A model generated the notes under the pieces. The model did no database searches, was not told the DNA's origin, and saw only the letters and a list, made by a program, of their open reading frames with translations. Positions 11,641-23,933 of a stretch of 64,000 nucleotides of DNA are shown one piece after another; the stretch's first letter is position 1; each line of letters starts with the position of its first letter. Source of the stretch: Musa acuminata AAA Group (Eukaryota > Streptophyta > Magnoliopsida > Zingiberales > Musaceae); the NCBI RefSeq assembly GCF_036884655.1, contig NC_088338.1, positions 2,101,001 to 2,165,000 of the forward strand, written 5' to 3'. A program made the position numbers and the translations under genes.

Positions 11641-12791
11641 TATGCCATTCAAGTCTTTTTTAAATGTGGTGATGCCTTCTGCCCTTCCAATTAAGTTTGG
11701 CGCATCTTTTCTTCAAGTCCCCTTGGATTTTTCCGGAGCTTTCAAGGGGTGGAAGAAGCTTATTAAATCCTCCAACTCTGCCTTATCTTTGGGTTATCGT
11801 AACAGGAAGAAGTCTCAGTCCCAGGTATGTTTCCTTCCTCTTACAACTTTGCTCATTACTCAATGCAATAGAAATGGACTGTGTTTCTATGTTCGTCTTC
11901 CCTTTGATTCATGGGAGTTCTTAGATTTTAGCTCTATGAAGCAGGAAATTTCCGGTAAAGCCGACATTACAAATAAGAAAAGACATCCTTAGCTGCTGTG
12001 GCCGACTATTCGGATGCTTTACTGTAAATGATGCATGGAGAAAGTTGGACAGGAAAAAAGAATAATTGTTGGTTTCTCCTTGTCGTGTCTGAGAACAGCA
12101 TTTAACGCTATATTGAGGGGATTAAAGAGAGGAAAATTGTCAAAATCAGGATCAAACTAAATAAAAAATAATTTCATGATATTTTCCAGATCTTACTTTC
12201 TGCATAACTATTTAGTTCCTCAAAGATGTTGATGGTTCTGAATCAACAGCTATGTTGATCATTAAGAATGATACCCAGTGCACTGATACCAGCTATTATA
12301 GCATCATAGATCTTTGTTGATAATAGGTTACATAACAGTTGTTTTCAATATTACTGTAGATTATTGACTATTTACAAGTCCTCTCTTTTCATCATATCAA
12401 GATTTAGATTTTCCCTATTTTGCACTGATCTTCTTCCAATCTCATGGTCCCCTCAATGCTATATTAGGTAGGAGTGATTTGAATAAATGATTAATAATGT
12501 TTAATGAGTTATAAAATAGGAGATTTTGTTGATTTTAGACAGGGCTGATGTGAGTAGTTGTTTAAGAAGGTCTAATTAATATGAGAGAGGAGATGAAAGA
12601 TGTTATTCAGAACAAAGTGTTAGAGATAGGCACTCAGACTCACATTTTGCTTTTTCCTTGACAATTTCAAGAATTCCTAATCCATGTAGGGGAAACAAAT
12701 AGAAGATCAAGAAAAGCTCAAGGCTGAATTGGCAACTAAAAGACTGGCAATGGCATCCTGTCAACCTCCAAGAACTACTGAACTTGTGACC
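11641..12791. other. Upstream region of the SABATH gene
   Basis: No exon was recognised. An open frame at 11615-11992 is discussed under rejected items. The 200 bp before the SABATH start contain no clear TATA that I would defend. Confidence 0.4.
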
Positions 12792-14425
12792 ATGGATGTG
12801 GAGAGTGTTCTTCACATGAAAGAAGGATTGGGTGAAACCAGCTATGCTCAGAATTCCTCCCTTCAGGTCAAGATCTTCCCTTTCATGTCAACAAATATCT
12901 AATGATTTTGACCTCCTCTCTTTTTTTTTTTTTTTTTCCATTGTCTGTTCTTTATTCAGAAGAAGAGCATGGAGGCCATAAAGCATATCATAGTAGACTC
13001 AGCAACAGATGTGTATGCCTCAAGAACACCAGGATGCTTCACAATTGCTGATCTTGGTTGCTCCTCAGGGACTAATGCCTTTTCACTAGTCAGCAAAATA
13101 GTCGAATCCATTCATGAAAAGGCTCGACAGTCGGAAAGGCCGACGCCAGAGATCTTGGTGTTCCTTAATGATCTTCCGACCAATGACTTCAATTCTGTGT
13201 TCCTGAATTTTCCGGAGTTCACTAGGAAGCTCAAAGGAGGCATTGAGCTGCAAGAAGGCAGTGCTCCATCTGTATACTTAGCTGCACTTCCTGGGTCCTT
13301 CTATGGCAGGCTTTCCCCAAGCAATAGTCTTGATTTCATCTATTCTTGTCATAGCTTGCACTGGCTTTCTGAGGTTAGCATTCAGTTCTCTAAATCCATA
13401 TATGATCTCAAATAACTAAGTTCTTTCAGATAGATCTGATACATGTATTCATAAACTAAGAGTGAAGTGTTGTCCAATGAATCTGAAGGTTCCTCTGGGG
13501 CTTGTTGACGGTAATGGTAAGCCAATTAACAAGGGGAAGATATACATATCTAACACAAGCCACCCTGCTGTTCCTTTAGCATACTCGAGGCAGTTTCAGA
13601 AAGATTTCAGCCTCTTTCTCAAGTCAAGATCAGCAGAGTTACGTTCTGGTGGACGAATCGTTGTCCTAATTTTAGGAAGAAGAACAGATGATCACAGCGA
13701 TAAGAGTGCAACAGTTTTGTGGGAACTTTTAGACCAGTCTTTGGCCATTATGGTCTCACAAGTGAGTGCCACTCTTTGTCTTTTATTCCTTTTAGTGTTC
13801 ATCTGCAACTTGCAGGGATAAAAGAGTTCATTCCTTTGAAGCACTCGAAATGAGGTTTGGAAAGTAGACAAAATAATGTTCTTTTGAGTTCCTTGTCATT
13901 TTCTCTGTTGTTACATTCTGCATTTGCTTCATCTTCATCCATTCTCCTCAAAGATCATACAGGGATGTCTTTGGATTGAAAGCTCAAGATAAAATATAGC
14001 AAAATTATATTATAGTTTCCATTCCTTAAAGCAACTCTCATATCCTAAACCATTTCTACTATGTTCTTCTACTTGCCTCACAGGAAATGGTTGACGAAGA
14101 GAAGGTAGACACATACAATGTTCCATTTTATGCTCCATCAACAAAGGAGATTGAGGATGAAGTAGGCAGAGAAGGATCATTTGAGATTGACTTCATACAA
14201 GCTTATGAGCTGAACACAAGCACTGGAGATCCTCACAAGGATGCAAGAATCACATCGATGGCCATTAGAGCCATACAGGAGTCGATGATCACCCACCACT
14301 TTGGAGAAGGCATTGTAGATAAATTATTCCAAATTTATAGCGGATTGCTCAGTGAATTCTTGGTCAAACAAGAACTAAAATGTCCTCTCTTGATAACAGT
14401 TCTAAGAAAGCCACATCAAACATAA
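12792..14425 (+). CDS. SABATH-family S-adenosylmethionine-dependent carboxyl methyltransferase
   Basis: Exons: 12792-12866, 12960-13373, 13489-13761 and 14084-14425. They join in phase to 367 aa, normal for the family. SABATH enzymes methylate the carboxyl of small acids such as salicylate, jasmonate, benzoate or IAA in the cytosol. Visible motifs are the start MKEGLGETSYAQNSSLQKKS (residues 9-28), the SAM-binding ADLGCSSGTN (55-64), FLNDLPTNDFN (93-103), PGSFYGRL, and the substrate-pocket SLHWLS with His159 and Trp160. PINKGKIYIS and the C-terminal TSMAIRAIQES follow. The substrate cannot be fixed from sequence: His-Trp in the pocket occurs in jasmonate- and IAA-type enzymes as well as uncharacterised ones. 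A poly(T) tract lies at the branch region before exon 2. Confidence 0.92.
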
Positions 14426-17400
14426 AATCTGGTCACACACCAGTATGAATAAATTACTTCAAAGTCGACAATGACAACAGCATTGCTTCATCTTTGGATA
14501 GGCATCTTCATCTTTTCAGCTTCAAATTCAACAGCATGTTCTTTATCTTTGTAATTTCTCCTTTGAGAGCCTTCTTAAATTCATGCTCATCCCAGTCATA
14601 GGCTGGTATGGCATTTTGTTTCCTACTATACTTCCATATCAAGTGAATATACTGTGGCATTTGTATTGTGTGTACCATTTTGATCCTCCAAAACTTACTT
14701 TTACTGCTACTCATGGTTTTGCTGTGCCATTATGTGTTCCTAAGGACAGATTTTGTTCATGTACTTTCCATGAGGAAGAAGAGAAGCTGCTTAATGAAAT
14801 AAGAATGCTGAACAGAGGAAGGAGACTAAATGTGAAAGATACTGAGGCTAGATAGTGCAGTCTTTTGGAGGAGAGAACTGTTGCCAATGACCTTTCAAGG
14901 AAGGACAATAAATGATAAGCAACTTTGCTTCTTTCATGTTCATCATCACTTCTTTCATGCCAGAAAAAAAAACATGCAAAGTTCTATTTGATATATATTA
15001 TAAAAATTGCAACACAAGAAGGGTTAGGAGAAGAGAAAGTTTATTCCTCTGAGAGGCAGGAGAAAGAACCAGAGTTGCCAAGTTCACCATCGTCCTAACA
15101 ATAACTATACAACCTTACTCTTGCAAGCAAAGACATTTTATGGTAAGGTGTCTGCTAACCAAAGAATTCTTCCTTGTGATGCCTTTGCAATCCAAGTTAA
15201 AAGGTATGTGTTAACCATGTTGGCCACATGTTTGAACTGTTTATTTCAGAAGAGTATTTGAATCTACAATTCATGAAAATTTTTCCCTACTACAATGCTT
15301 ATTATTATTCCTCACTATAATAGACACCATTTGCTAGGTTTGGTTTCATTTGTCATTTCCTTTGGTCTAGAGTCATTAATTTTCCCTCAGGCCACAAGTC
15401 AACTACAGTACAATGGGCAATAAATCTAGCACGTCATCTAATCTGATGTCAGTGATGAATATTAGGGAAACTTGATCTGAAGAATCTTAAAATGAGAATT
15501 TAAATTTCTTCATGTTCTTAGGACTCTTCATCCTCTAAGGTGTACTTGATACATATAACCATTTCAAGAAATGTTCTTTAATTCATTCTTAGTAAAATTT
15601 CATCCTCTTTTTCTTCTTTTAAATATTATGACTGGTGTCTCTATTTATTTCAAAAGTTGTTGCTCTTGACAGTATAATTTATAATTGCATGAATCCAACA
15701 TCATGATTGACAATCCTTCTTTTGGTTAGTCCTAGTATCTAAGCCATAGCTTTGATTAAAAAGAACAAAGCTGGTGATTTCATTTAGTAGATATCATAAC
15801 ATAAAGGTTTTGTGTTAATTGCCAGCTGCTTCGGCCTTTTGTGTGATGTTCTTGATTTCAGTCACCGTCGTGCCAAAGTAATGCGCTTTCGGATATTAGA
15901 GCAGATATCAGCAATCTAACAATTGTTAGTTGGACTACTTTCCTAACTTGAAATAAAGACTAAGCAGAAACACAGTTTTTTTAGGAATGACAATATAAAT
16001 AATTGCATTTTGTCAAGAATCTCATATCCCACTCTCAACCAATGTTGTTTACCACAGCACCCAAGTAGTGTTCCTCCATGGCACCTAAAATGAAAAAGCA
16101 TCCTGTTCCCTAAATAACACTTTAGTGATATTGGATTACACATGCTGAGCATGAACATGCAGTGTTTTATTGTGTTTTATCAGTTGGTATCAGATCAATC
16201 TTTTTTAGTTGGTTATGTAAGAGCAATGAAAGATTGAGGCAGTAGTACATGTCCTTTAAAGCAAAAGCTGTTTGCCATGTAAATACTCATGTTACTGGAA
16301 GAAACATATCACTATTACAATGCCAAATGGCCCAGTTGCAGAACATTTTCTTAGATGGAAACAACTGCAGTACACAATGTGAAGTTACATGTCAGAATCC
16401 AGTTAAGAAGAAAGAGCTCACTAAACATGTTCTTGTTTTAACTTAGGATTGTATGGTCTGGTTTTGTTTTATTCTTTTCACATCTAGGTTTCTGTATGCA
16501 TGAAAGATGAGAACTTCCAGAAGCATGTTTCATCAGTATTAGAGTCCTTTGTCTAGCTGATAGACATCTTGACCATAGAATTGCAGGTTCTAAAAAGCTA
16601 AAATAAGATCTAGCACCTTCTTCATGCCACACATGACAATCACCTTCTAAATTCTAAAGCCTTCTTGAAACAAAAAGTAAAGAACTATGGATGTGATTAA
16701 GAAAATGTTGCTTCCTGTCAAAGTTTATGAGCAGCCATTCTAGAAAAGACAAGTGTTGTCATTGTATAAAATAAGATCTGGAAACTTCTCAACACTTTCA
16801 TCATCTTCATGCTACACATCACAATCATCTTCCAAAGTCTGCTGAAGATCATGCAAAAGAATTTCTCTGTTAAAACCCCAATGTCATGACAAATCTACAT
16901 ATAATTTCTGACTGCAGTACAAAAAAGCTTGGTGGTCACGAGGGTTCACCATTGAATTAGGCACTCTAGCTTGCGTAACAGGAACACTTTGATCCTTTTT
17001 TCTTTATCAAAGTAGAAAGTGAAGCAAATAAACTGATCAAAGAAGAGACATTTGTTTAAGAAAGTCACCAGACAACTGCCTCAAGATAATGAAGGAAAAG
17101 CAAGACTTCTGCTATATGCTCCCACCAAAACTGATGCAGGCGGCTATGGATGTCCCCTAGTATTCCTTAAGGTCCAAATCCATCTTCTCACCACTGGCAC
17201 AGTTTTGTCTCATCAGGACATTTGCTTGCTGTTAGACCATGGACATCTAAGATACTAGGGGGACCTTGATTAACCTGGTGAAGCCACCTACCTCCTAAAT
17301 TCTTGAAAGTTTGGAAGTCATTCTTACCTTTGGAATTGCTTTCAAGGATAATTCAACAAAAACGTAACTATCTAGTTTGAATGATTTGGACTCAATAGTA

Positions 17401-17786
17401 CACTGTAAAAGACAAAGGCATTATTTCTTATTAATTCATCTACCTTTTCCAAGTTTTGCAGCACATTCATGTACCATGTGAGCAATGTTTCTCAAATGTG
17501 ATCAAATTGAACTTACCTGGATGTTTCCAAGGCAAATGTGGTCAACTAAGTCCAGTACTATGAAAACATTCTTATACTCCTTGATCAATCTTCCACTTAT
17601 TTTCTTACTATCAACTAACCCACTTGCTCATCCAACATTTTAGGTGAGACCCACATGAGCAAGCCTATAACTTCAGATCCAGCTATGATGTTTCATTTGA
17701 TAGTTATTGAATTAATGATATTGGATGGTTCATAACTTTTTGCTAGTAAAACACATGTTAGATATTAGTGTGAATTGGCTTCATAG

Positions 17787-17829
<43 letters not shown>

Positions 17830-18510
17830 AATTTATCTGAGGAGTTCAATTGGCACTTTTGTATAGAACAAGATCCTGAATGCAATAGTATTCTACTGAA
17901 GAAACTCCCTAGTGCCCACATCAAATGGTGATGGCAGCAGGGTAGTCTTTATCTAATGGCTGAAGTAGGACATAACCTAAGCCATTACTGCTTTATGGGT
18001 GCTCTTAGATGTTGTAGTGTTCTACCTCATTTGCAAAAGGAAACCATGGACATATCTTTAGAAATTAGGCTGCATTTGTCTTCTATCAGCTTTATCATTT
18101 CCATTGATGAATGAAAAGTAGTGTCCCATTCACCTAATCTAAGATGAGCATCCTTCACTAAATGCAAACCAAAAGGAGCACTACTCTGAATCCTTTTACA
18201 TGGAGTTAACCAAGTAACTGAGCTAAGTTAGACCTCTCTGTTAGTGCTTAGACTAATAGTTATGTCATTAGATATAGATAATTGTATGGGAATATTTCAC
18301 ACTATTTAGTGGTTTATTGAGATATCCTAATCTCATTTTATTCGTATTCTTAGGCAAATGTTTTCAGCCATGAGAAATAAAATCCACCGACTGCAATTGG
18401 ATAGCTGTGTGAGATGTCATTCATGCCCTCTTGAAAGGAATCAGTCACTCCCTCTCTAGAACTGTTTCTAAATTTTTATTCATCTCTTTGTTGCCTTCTT
18501 TTCCTTCATT
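14426..18510. other. Intergenic DNA between SABATH and bZIP
   Basis: About 4 kb with no recognisable exon, tRNA or transposon ends. It holds a (GA)n microsatellite at 17789-17827. Short open frames on both strands lack family motifs. The last few hundred bases are the bZIP promoter. Confidence 0.5.
17789..17827 (+). repeat. (GA)n microsatellite
   Basis: An uninterrupted AG dinucleotide run of about 39 bp. Confidence 0.95.
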
Positions 18511-18513
18511 TTG

Positions 18514-18523
18514 CTCTATAAAT
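18514..18523 (+). promoter_or_regulatory. Putative TATA box of the bZIP gene
   Basis: GCTCTATAAATTCC lies about 380 bp before the uORF cluster and about 650 bp before the main start. It is followed by a long pyrimidine-rich leader, as expected for S1 bZIP mRNAs with long uORF-bearing 5' leaders. Confidence 0.5.
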
Positions 18524-18600
18524 TCCACCCCTGTCCTCACCTCCAATTCCCTTTTCCCCTTCTCCTCTCCTCTCCTCCCTCGCTTTGCTTTATCGAGGTT

Positions 18601-18705
18601 ATGCTGCTCCGGCCTTCTTCCACTGTTCTTCCCCTGCCTTTGGTGGTCTTCTGTTCCAAGAACTCTTTGGGGAAACCCCATCAGATTCTTTTCTGGAACT
18701 ACTGA
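18601..18705 (+). other. Upstream ORF 1 in the bZIP leader (34 codons)
   Basis: The first ATG seen downstream of the putative TATA opens a 34-codon frame ending in TGA. Its peptide has no motif I recognise. It lies ahead of the sucrose-control uORF, as extra uORFs do in the Arabidopsis bZIP11 leader. Confidence 0.4.
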
Positions 18706-18896
18706 TTCTGTTTCAGAACCCAAGGAACAATCATCAAGGTCCGGCCTTTTCTTGATTTCTGGTGTAAAAATCCCACCTTGCAGCTGAAACAAGGGAGGTT
18801 TACCTGTTCTCTTGGTTCCAAGTTCTGTGCTTCTCTGCATCAAAGCTTTGTTTTCCTTTCACATGCATCATCACATTCTCTTGTTGTTTCCGATTC

Positions 18897-19022
18897 ATGT
18901 CGGCTATCCTAAGTGAAATCCTACTCTCTGGGTTTATGATAAGTTCCACACTTCGGCGCAGGACTCATCTTGTTCAATCCTTCTCTGTTGTCTTCCTTTA
19001 CTGGTTTTATGTATTCTCATGA
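18897..19022 (+). CDS. Sucrose-control uORF (SC-peptide, 41 aa) of the S1 bZIP mRNA
   Basis: ATG at 18897, TGA at 19020-19022. The C-terminal half reads RRRTHLVQ then SFSVVFLYWFYVFS, essentially the conserved SC-peptide of bZIP11-type leaders. In Arabidopsis the nascent SC-peptide stalls the ribosome when sucrose is high and represses translation of the main ORF; that mechanism is established for the family and inferred here. A second in-frame ATG within the uORF (codon 14) gives a shorter peptide that keeps the conserved part. The stop overlaps the next ATG as ATGA. A small overlapping uORF (18863-18916) lies just upstream. Conservation of the peptide, not only the frame, makes this a firm call. 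Confidence 0.93.
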   Translation: MSAILSEILLSGFMISSTLRRRTHLVQSFSVVFLYWFYVFS

Positions 19023-19105
19023 TCTTGTTCTCAGATCTGAGCATATCTATAGTCTCTCAATCTCTTCGTCCTTTTTCCTGTAATCCTTCAAAGTTCAAAG
19101 GATAA
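19019..19105 (+). other. Downstream overlapping uORF (28 codons)
   Basis: Its ATG shares bases with the SC-uORF stop (ATGA) and it ends at TAA 19103-19105, 66 bp before the main start. The arrangement would suit termination-reinitiation. The peptide itself has no recognised motif. Confidence 0.45.
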
Positions 19106-19171
19106 CGACATCTTTCACGTAGATTTCCACCCAAGATCTTGTCTTTCCTAAGCAACACTACCAAATCTTCC

Positions 19172-19609
19172 ATGGCTTCTTCTCCTAGTGGGACTTCCTC
19201 CGGATCCAGCCAGCTCCAGAATTCTGGTTCAGAAGAAGACCTGCAGGCCGTGATGGACCAAAAGAAGCTAAGGCGAATGATATCGAACCGCGAATCCGCG
19301 AGGCGGTCGAGGATGCGCAAGCAGAAGCATTTGGACGAGCTGATGGCACATCTGAACCAGCTGAGGAAGGAGAACCGCCAGCTCTCGACAGCCTTCAGCC
19401 TCACCAAGCAGCAGTATGTTGCAGTGGAGGCTGAGAACTGTGTCTTGAGGGCTCAGATGATGGAGCTTGGCAACAGGCTGCAGTCTCTTGATGAGATCCT
19501 CAGCTTCCTTAACATGAACATCAACATCAGTGGTCATCAAATGATTGACAATTCCATCAAATGTTTGAATCAGCCCATCATGGCCTCAGCAGACATGTTC
19601 TACTATTGA
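19172..19609 (+). CDS. Group S1 bZIP transcription factor (bZIP11/44/53-like)
   Basis: An intronless frame of 145 aa, as is typical for group S. The open frame extends 11 codons upstream without an ATG, so the start is the MASSPSG methionine. The basic region (residues 31-52) carries the N-x7-R signature within MISNRESARRSRMRKQKHL. The leucine zipper follows (about 56-105) with hydrophobic residues at heptad spacing. The tail holds SLDEILSFLNMN, a segment shared by the group. S1 bZIPs bind ACGT-core and ACT elements, dimerise with group C bZIPs and adjust amino-acid and carbon metabolism under low energy. The SC-uORF upstream implies translational repression by sucrose. The exact paralogue cannot be set by eye. 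Confidence 0.93.
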   Translation: MASSPSGTSSGSSQLQNSGSEEDLQAVMDQKKLRRMISNRESARRSRMRKQKHLDELMAHLNQLRKENRQLSTAFSLTKQQYVAVEAENCVLRAQMMELGNRLQSLDEILSFLNMNINISGHQMIDNSIKCLNQPIMASADMFYY

Positions 19610-20791
19610 CAGACCAAAAAGGTCACTGGCACTGTATGACTGTGGTGTTTGTCATGTTGTGGTCGACTGTTTCGTATTTTACCTTTGTGTCAAGTGTTGT
19701 GTGTGTATGGAGTCAGGGTGGAAGGAGTTTGCATGTTGTGATGAAGACCTTGAAGTATGTCAGGTTTTGGTTTTGGTTTGTATGTGGTTTATTACCTACA
19801 TATGCATTCAGAGCCAAGATTGTAATAGGTCTTTCTTTATAATACATGAATAGTTGAATTCAGATGAACAATGCATGCATCAAACGCACACACACACAAG
19901 TAGAAACCAGATGGATTTTGAAAAGGATGTTGATTGTGTTTGATTCTGAGAAAGATGTTTAGAGTTGATTTTGTTTATTCAGAAGATGTATGAAGAATTT
20001 CTGAGAGGTAAAAGTGATGTGAAAACTGTAGTAATTTGGGCTCAGAGAAGTAGAAACCAGAAAGCAGATGGATTATGCAGAAGAGGATACTGATCTTGTT
20101 TGATTCTAAAGAAGATGCTCACTTGCCCTTAAATGGTGGAAGAACTGATTTTGTTTCATTATTATTTGAAATAGTTTCCGATAAGACTGTTTATATTAAT
20201 CCTCTCTTGACTACTAAGTATGTTCTTTACTTCTTAGGTATGTTCTTCAAGTATGTTCTTTACTTCTTAGGAGATTAAGATGAATGGCATACAAAACTAG
20301 AATATAGGTGAATTTTGAGAAGGATGCTTAAAGAGCTTATTATGTTTGATCAAAAAATAATTCAAAATAGTTAGGTCAATGATGACAGAAAACAAGTCTT
20401 CATGTTTGTGCAAACTAGAATTGTGCATTAAACAATATGCACAGCAATTGAGGAGTACTGATAAAGAAAGAAAGCCTCTTTGGTTTCCCAAAATATTAAA
20501 ATAATTAAAGTAGTATCACTGTTGCTGATGTCCAAACTTTGCTTTTCCTTTTTGGATTGAGTTGGGTAGCCACTTGAAAGTGGCTCACAGTAATGAATTG
20601 AATTGAATATGTTAGGGTATGAGGTTACACACTTCTTTGTCAAAATGAGCAAACCACATTATAAACTCACCTCAGATTTAGTAAGATTCAATCAAAAAGA
20701 GATATTCCAAATTCTAATGTGCAAATAAATCAATGTAAATATGAATGTGATCCAAGTAAAATTAACCATTAACCACCAACCTACAGTATAA

Positions 20792-20828
<37 letters not shown>

Positions 20829-21382
20829 ATACTTGCAATTGTTTCAGGAGAAAACACTTTGATACATGAGAATTGTTCAGCCAATTTGCAGGCAGGTAAA
20901 GATGCTTCATACCATCGCCTTTTTGTTTCTGCATGAACCAATTGTGCTCCTTCTTCCTTCTTGTTGTTGACATGTTTGCTGAGAAGAAGTGCTTTAGGTG
21001 GTGGATTTAGGTTGTTTGCTTCTCATATCCTGTTTGAGTGTCAAGTGGTATTATCTCTTTATCCCTTCTTCAAGATATAATATAAATCAAATTTAAGTTT
21101 CTTGTTTGATGAGGCTCAGATTTCCAGTTGGACGAGCGAGAAATGTCAGATTTCCAGTGCATCGCCTATTGGATCCGAGGCCTTATCTCTTACTCTTTCT
21201 AGTGTCTATGGCTAAACAGGAACGAGGCCACAACTATCAGGCGTGAGATGCATGCCGTAGTTCTCTCTTCATTTGTTTGATCATGAACAGCTGTTGATGT
21301 TGAGCCGTAACATTGCTTATTTAGATCGGTAAAGATCTTGCCAAACACATTTCAACTCACACAACAATTGTTTTCTTCCTCA
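19610..21382. other. Intergenic DNA between bZIP and polygalacturonase (convergent)
   Basis: Contains the bZIP 3' flank. There is a duplicated AGTAGAAACCAGA...AGATGGATT motif (near 19900 and 20048) and a repeated AAGTATGTTCTTTACTTCTTAGG segment (about 20216-20271). A (CT)n microsatellite lies at about 20793-20824. No gene was recognised. Confidence 0.55.
20793..20824 (+). repeat. (CT)n microsatellite
   Basis: A CT dinucleotide run of about 32 bp. Confidence 0.9.
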
Positions 21383-23828
21383 TCAGTAGTAACAAGTGTC
21401 ATTGTGAGACTTCATCTGGGCCTTCATCAACCTGGTAGGCCTCTGCAAGCAACCAAGGCTGAGCGGGTGAAGGAGACCTTGCGACTCCCCGTATGACTTC
21501 CAACAGAAGGCCTCTCTAGGAACTTGAGTCTCGTTCGCCGGCGACAGCTCGATGTCCCTTAGTGCTACGCCGGTGCATGGCATGCCATCGCTGCAGGCCA
21601 GATTCATGGGTTGAAACCTGTAGGTCCCTGATATCTTCTTGTACGTGACCTCGGAGATAGCTACTGCATCCGTCCTGTTCCTGCATGATCTCCTGTTGCA
21701 GTAGTACTGATCGATCACGATCGGCACATCGACGTCGACGACCTGCACGTTGGAGAACGACACGTTCCTGACCGATCCTACGCCGCCCTGAAAGATCAAA
21801 TCTGAAGTCAGCTCAGAGTTCTGAATCTGCTCAGTTGCTATGCGCTGCAGAGTTTACCTGCCATGTTTTAATCCTTACTCCAGATAGAGCATTTTGGACG
21901 GTGACACTATTAACGGAGATGTTGGAGACACAGGCCAAGCTACTTCCCTTCCCCAGCCCTCCCACGCTGCCACGATCTCATATGGTCAGTAAAAGTGAAG
22001 ATTTAGTCTGCAAATTTGTTGTTTGGGATTTCTGGTTTTGATGTTTCTTCACCTGATTCCATGACCTGGGCTGCATCTGAGATGGTGGATATGAACATTA
22101 GAGCATCCAGCTTGTATTGAGACGCAGTCATCACCTAGAAAGATACAGTAGAAAATGATCAACATTGCAGTGGCTGCATTGGCTGGCATTTTTGTCATCC
22201 TCACCACATCCGATATCAGAGTGCTTGATCTCGACATCTCGAGTGTTCTGAAGGTGAATGCCATCAGTGTTGGGACTATCTTTCGGTGAAGAAATTGTAA
22301 TGTTCTTCACTTTGACACCCTGAGAGCTGTCAAATTTCAGATGGCACAAAGGGCTGTTGATGATCCGAATGTTGCGAACCGTAACGTTGTAGCACTTGTA
22401 CAACCTGATCACCTGTAACAAAGAACATGTCTTGAACTGGGATCCAGGACAGGTGATAAATCTAACTAGGAATCAGAGAATGAAATGTCATACAGTTGGT
22501 CTCATAGATGATCCATATTTGGTCTCTTTCTGCAACAAGAAATCCAAGATTACAGCTTTTAGTTTGATCAGACACTGTGACCAGAAATAATAGCTTCTGT
22601 CTATGCATGTGTTATATTCTTTTCCTCACCTCAATGTGGTGGCTTTCAGAGATGTTCCACAGTACAAAACCCTGACCATCTACAGTACCACTTCCTTGTA
22701 TGGTGAAGTCATGAAGCCATTTTATGTTGATCCATTGATAGAGGTTGGATTTAGCCACACTTGAAGGAGCCACAAGAGTTCCATCTATCTGAAAATTAAG
22801 TGCAATCACTCCGGTATATTATAGCAGCAGTTTGTGATATGTGAGGCAGTGAACATGAAAAGGCAGATGCGCAGCCACATAATGTTAGATAAAAACATCT
22901 TCTTAGACATGGAAGAAGTCACTTGGCAGATTCAGCTAATTCATAGAAGATGTAGGTGGCAGCTGATGTTTTTCAGCAGAGTAATTTGCTAGTGTTTAAA
23001 TCAAAAAAAGAAAACCATCACCACAAAAGAATATAGGAAAGAGAAAGAACCTGGAGAACAAGGTGAGGCATGCAAGGGCCCTGAAGAGTGATTGGTCTAA
23101 CAAGAAATTTGAACTCTGATGGTAGCTCTATGGTTGCTCTGGGAACCAAGCAAGCAGCTTTCCATGCTGCTTTGAATGCCTGTACATGAACACACATAAA
23201 GAATGTCTTACTGTAGCTTCACATGAATAATTCACTAGATCAATGCTCAATGTAACATAACAAAGGATAAGAGCTGATGAATCTGACAAGGAAGGTTATT
23301 TGACAACTACAGAGAATTATACCAATACTAGTCACTGATGGTTGTATGTTCCAAGCAAGAGTTGCAATTTAATGTGTCTAAAAGAATTAATAACTTGAAT
23401 TGATTGCTTCTGCAAAACAGCTTACAAGCTCATGTTCTTAACAGAAGCTTTTTAAAACTTCAGAATTTGAATTTGGTAGCCCTTCAGAACGGAGTGCAGA
23501 ATGCTACATTATGATCTAGTCGATGAATATGGAAGAAACTGGCAACAACTCAAGTGCTTCATACCTTTGAATCATCAGCAACTCCATCTCCAGTAGCTCC
23601 AAAGAACAGGATGTTGAATTTTTTTGAATGAGGCATGTAAGAACCATGTTGATTAGCTGTAGATGGTGAAGAACTGTAAGAATGGCCAAGGCCAGGATCA
23701 TGTCCACCATGTCTCAGAACTTCACTTGGCTTCAAATGGCTCCTCATTGGTGATACAGTAGATAGTATGCTAGAAATGGCCAACCAAAGGAGTACATGAG
23801 AAACAGGCAAGTGATTTCTGTCCCTCAT
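21383..23828 (-). CDS. Polygalacturonase (glycoside hydrolase family 28), secreted
   Basis: Exons in order of translation: 23828-23565, 23179-23051, 22788-22630, 22412-22205, 22134-22053, 21966-21858 and 21787-21383. They join in phase to 451 aa. The enzyme hydrolyses alpha-1,4 galacturonan in the cell wall, acting in softening, abscission or growth. All four GH28 signatures are present: NTDG (232-235), GDDC (254-257) with the catalytic aspartates, GHG (277-279) and RIK (312-314). A hydrophobic N-terminus (residues 7-25, VSHVLLWLAISSIL) is a signal peptide or anchor. The sixth exon was placed with acceptor GTGGCAG because only that choice closes the frame and gives GHGISVGGLGKGSSLACVSN. Residues before GDDC are IGC, whereas many members have IGN or IGT. 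Confidence 0.93.
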
Positions 23829-23923
23829 GATGAAACTTCAGTGTTCAACTTAGTTGGTTCCACAGACTAACAGCCAATGCTGGAAGTTTCAAGTGTTTGT
23901 CTTCCCCAAGCAGGTAGTTAGCA

Positions 23924-23933
23924 GTTTATATAA
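23924..23933 (-). promoter_or_regulatory. Putative TATA box of the polygalacturonase gene
   Basis: On the minus strand TGTTATATAAACTGC lies about 100 bp upstream of the start codon, the usual spacing for a short leader. Confidence 0.5.

Noticed and set aside
11615..11992. 125-codon plus-strand frame between the repeats and the SABATH gene
   Set aside because: No recognisable domain, and it starts within the third copy of the local repeat. Part of it (SGAFKGWKKLIKSS) looks protein-like, so an unknown exon cannot be fully excluded.
18445..18843. 132-codon minus-strand frame opposite the bZIP leader
   Set aside because: It is antisense to a pyrimidine-rich leader, charged by composition, and has no family motif.
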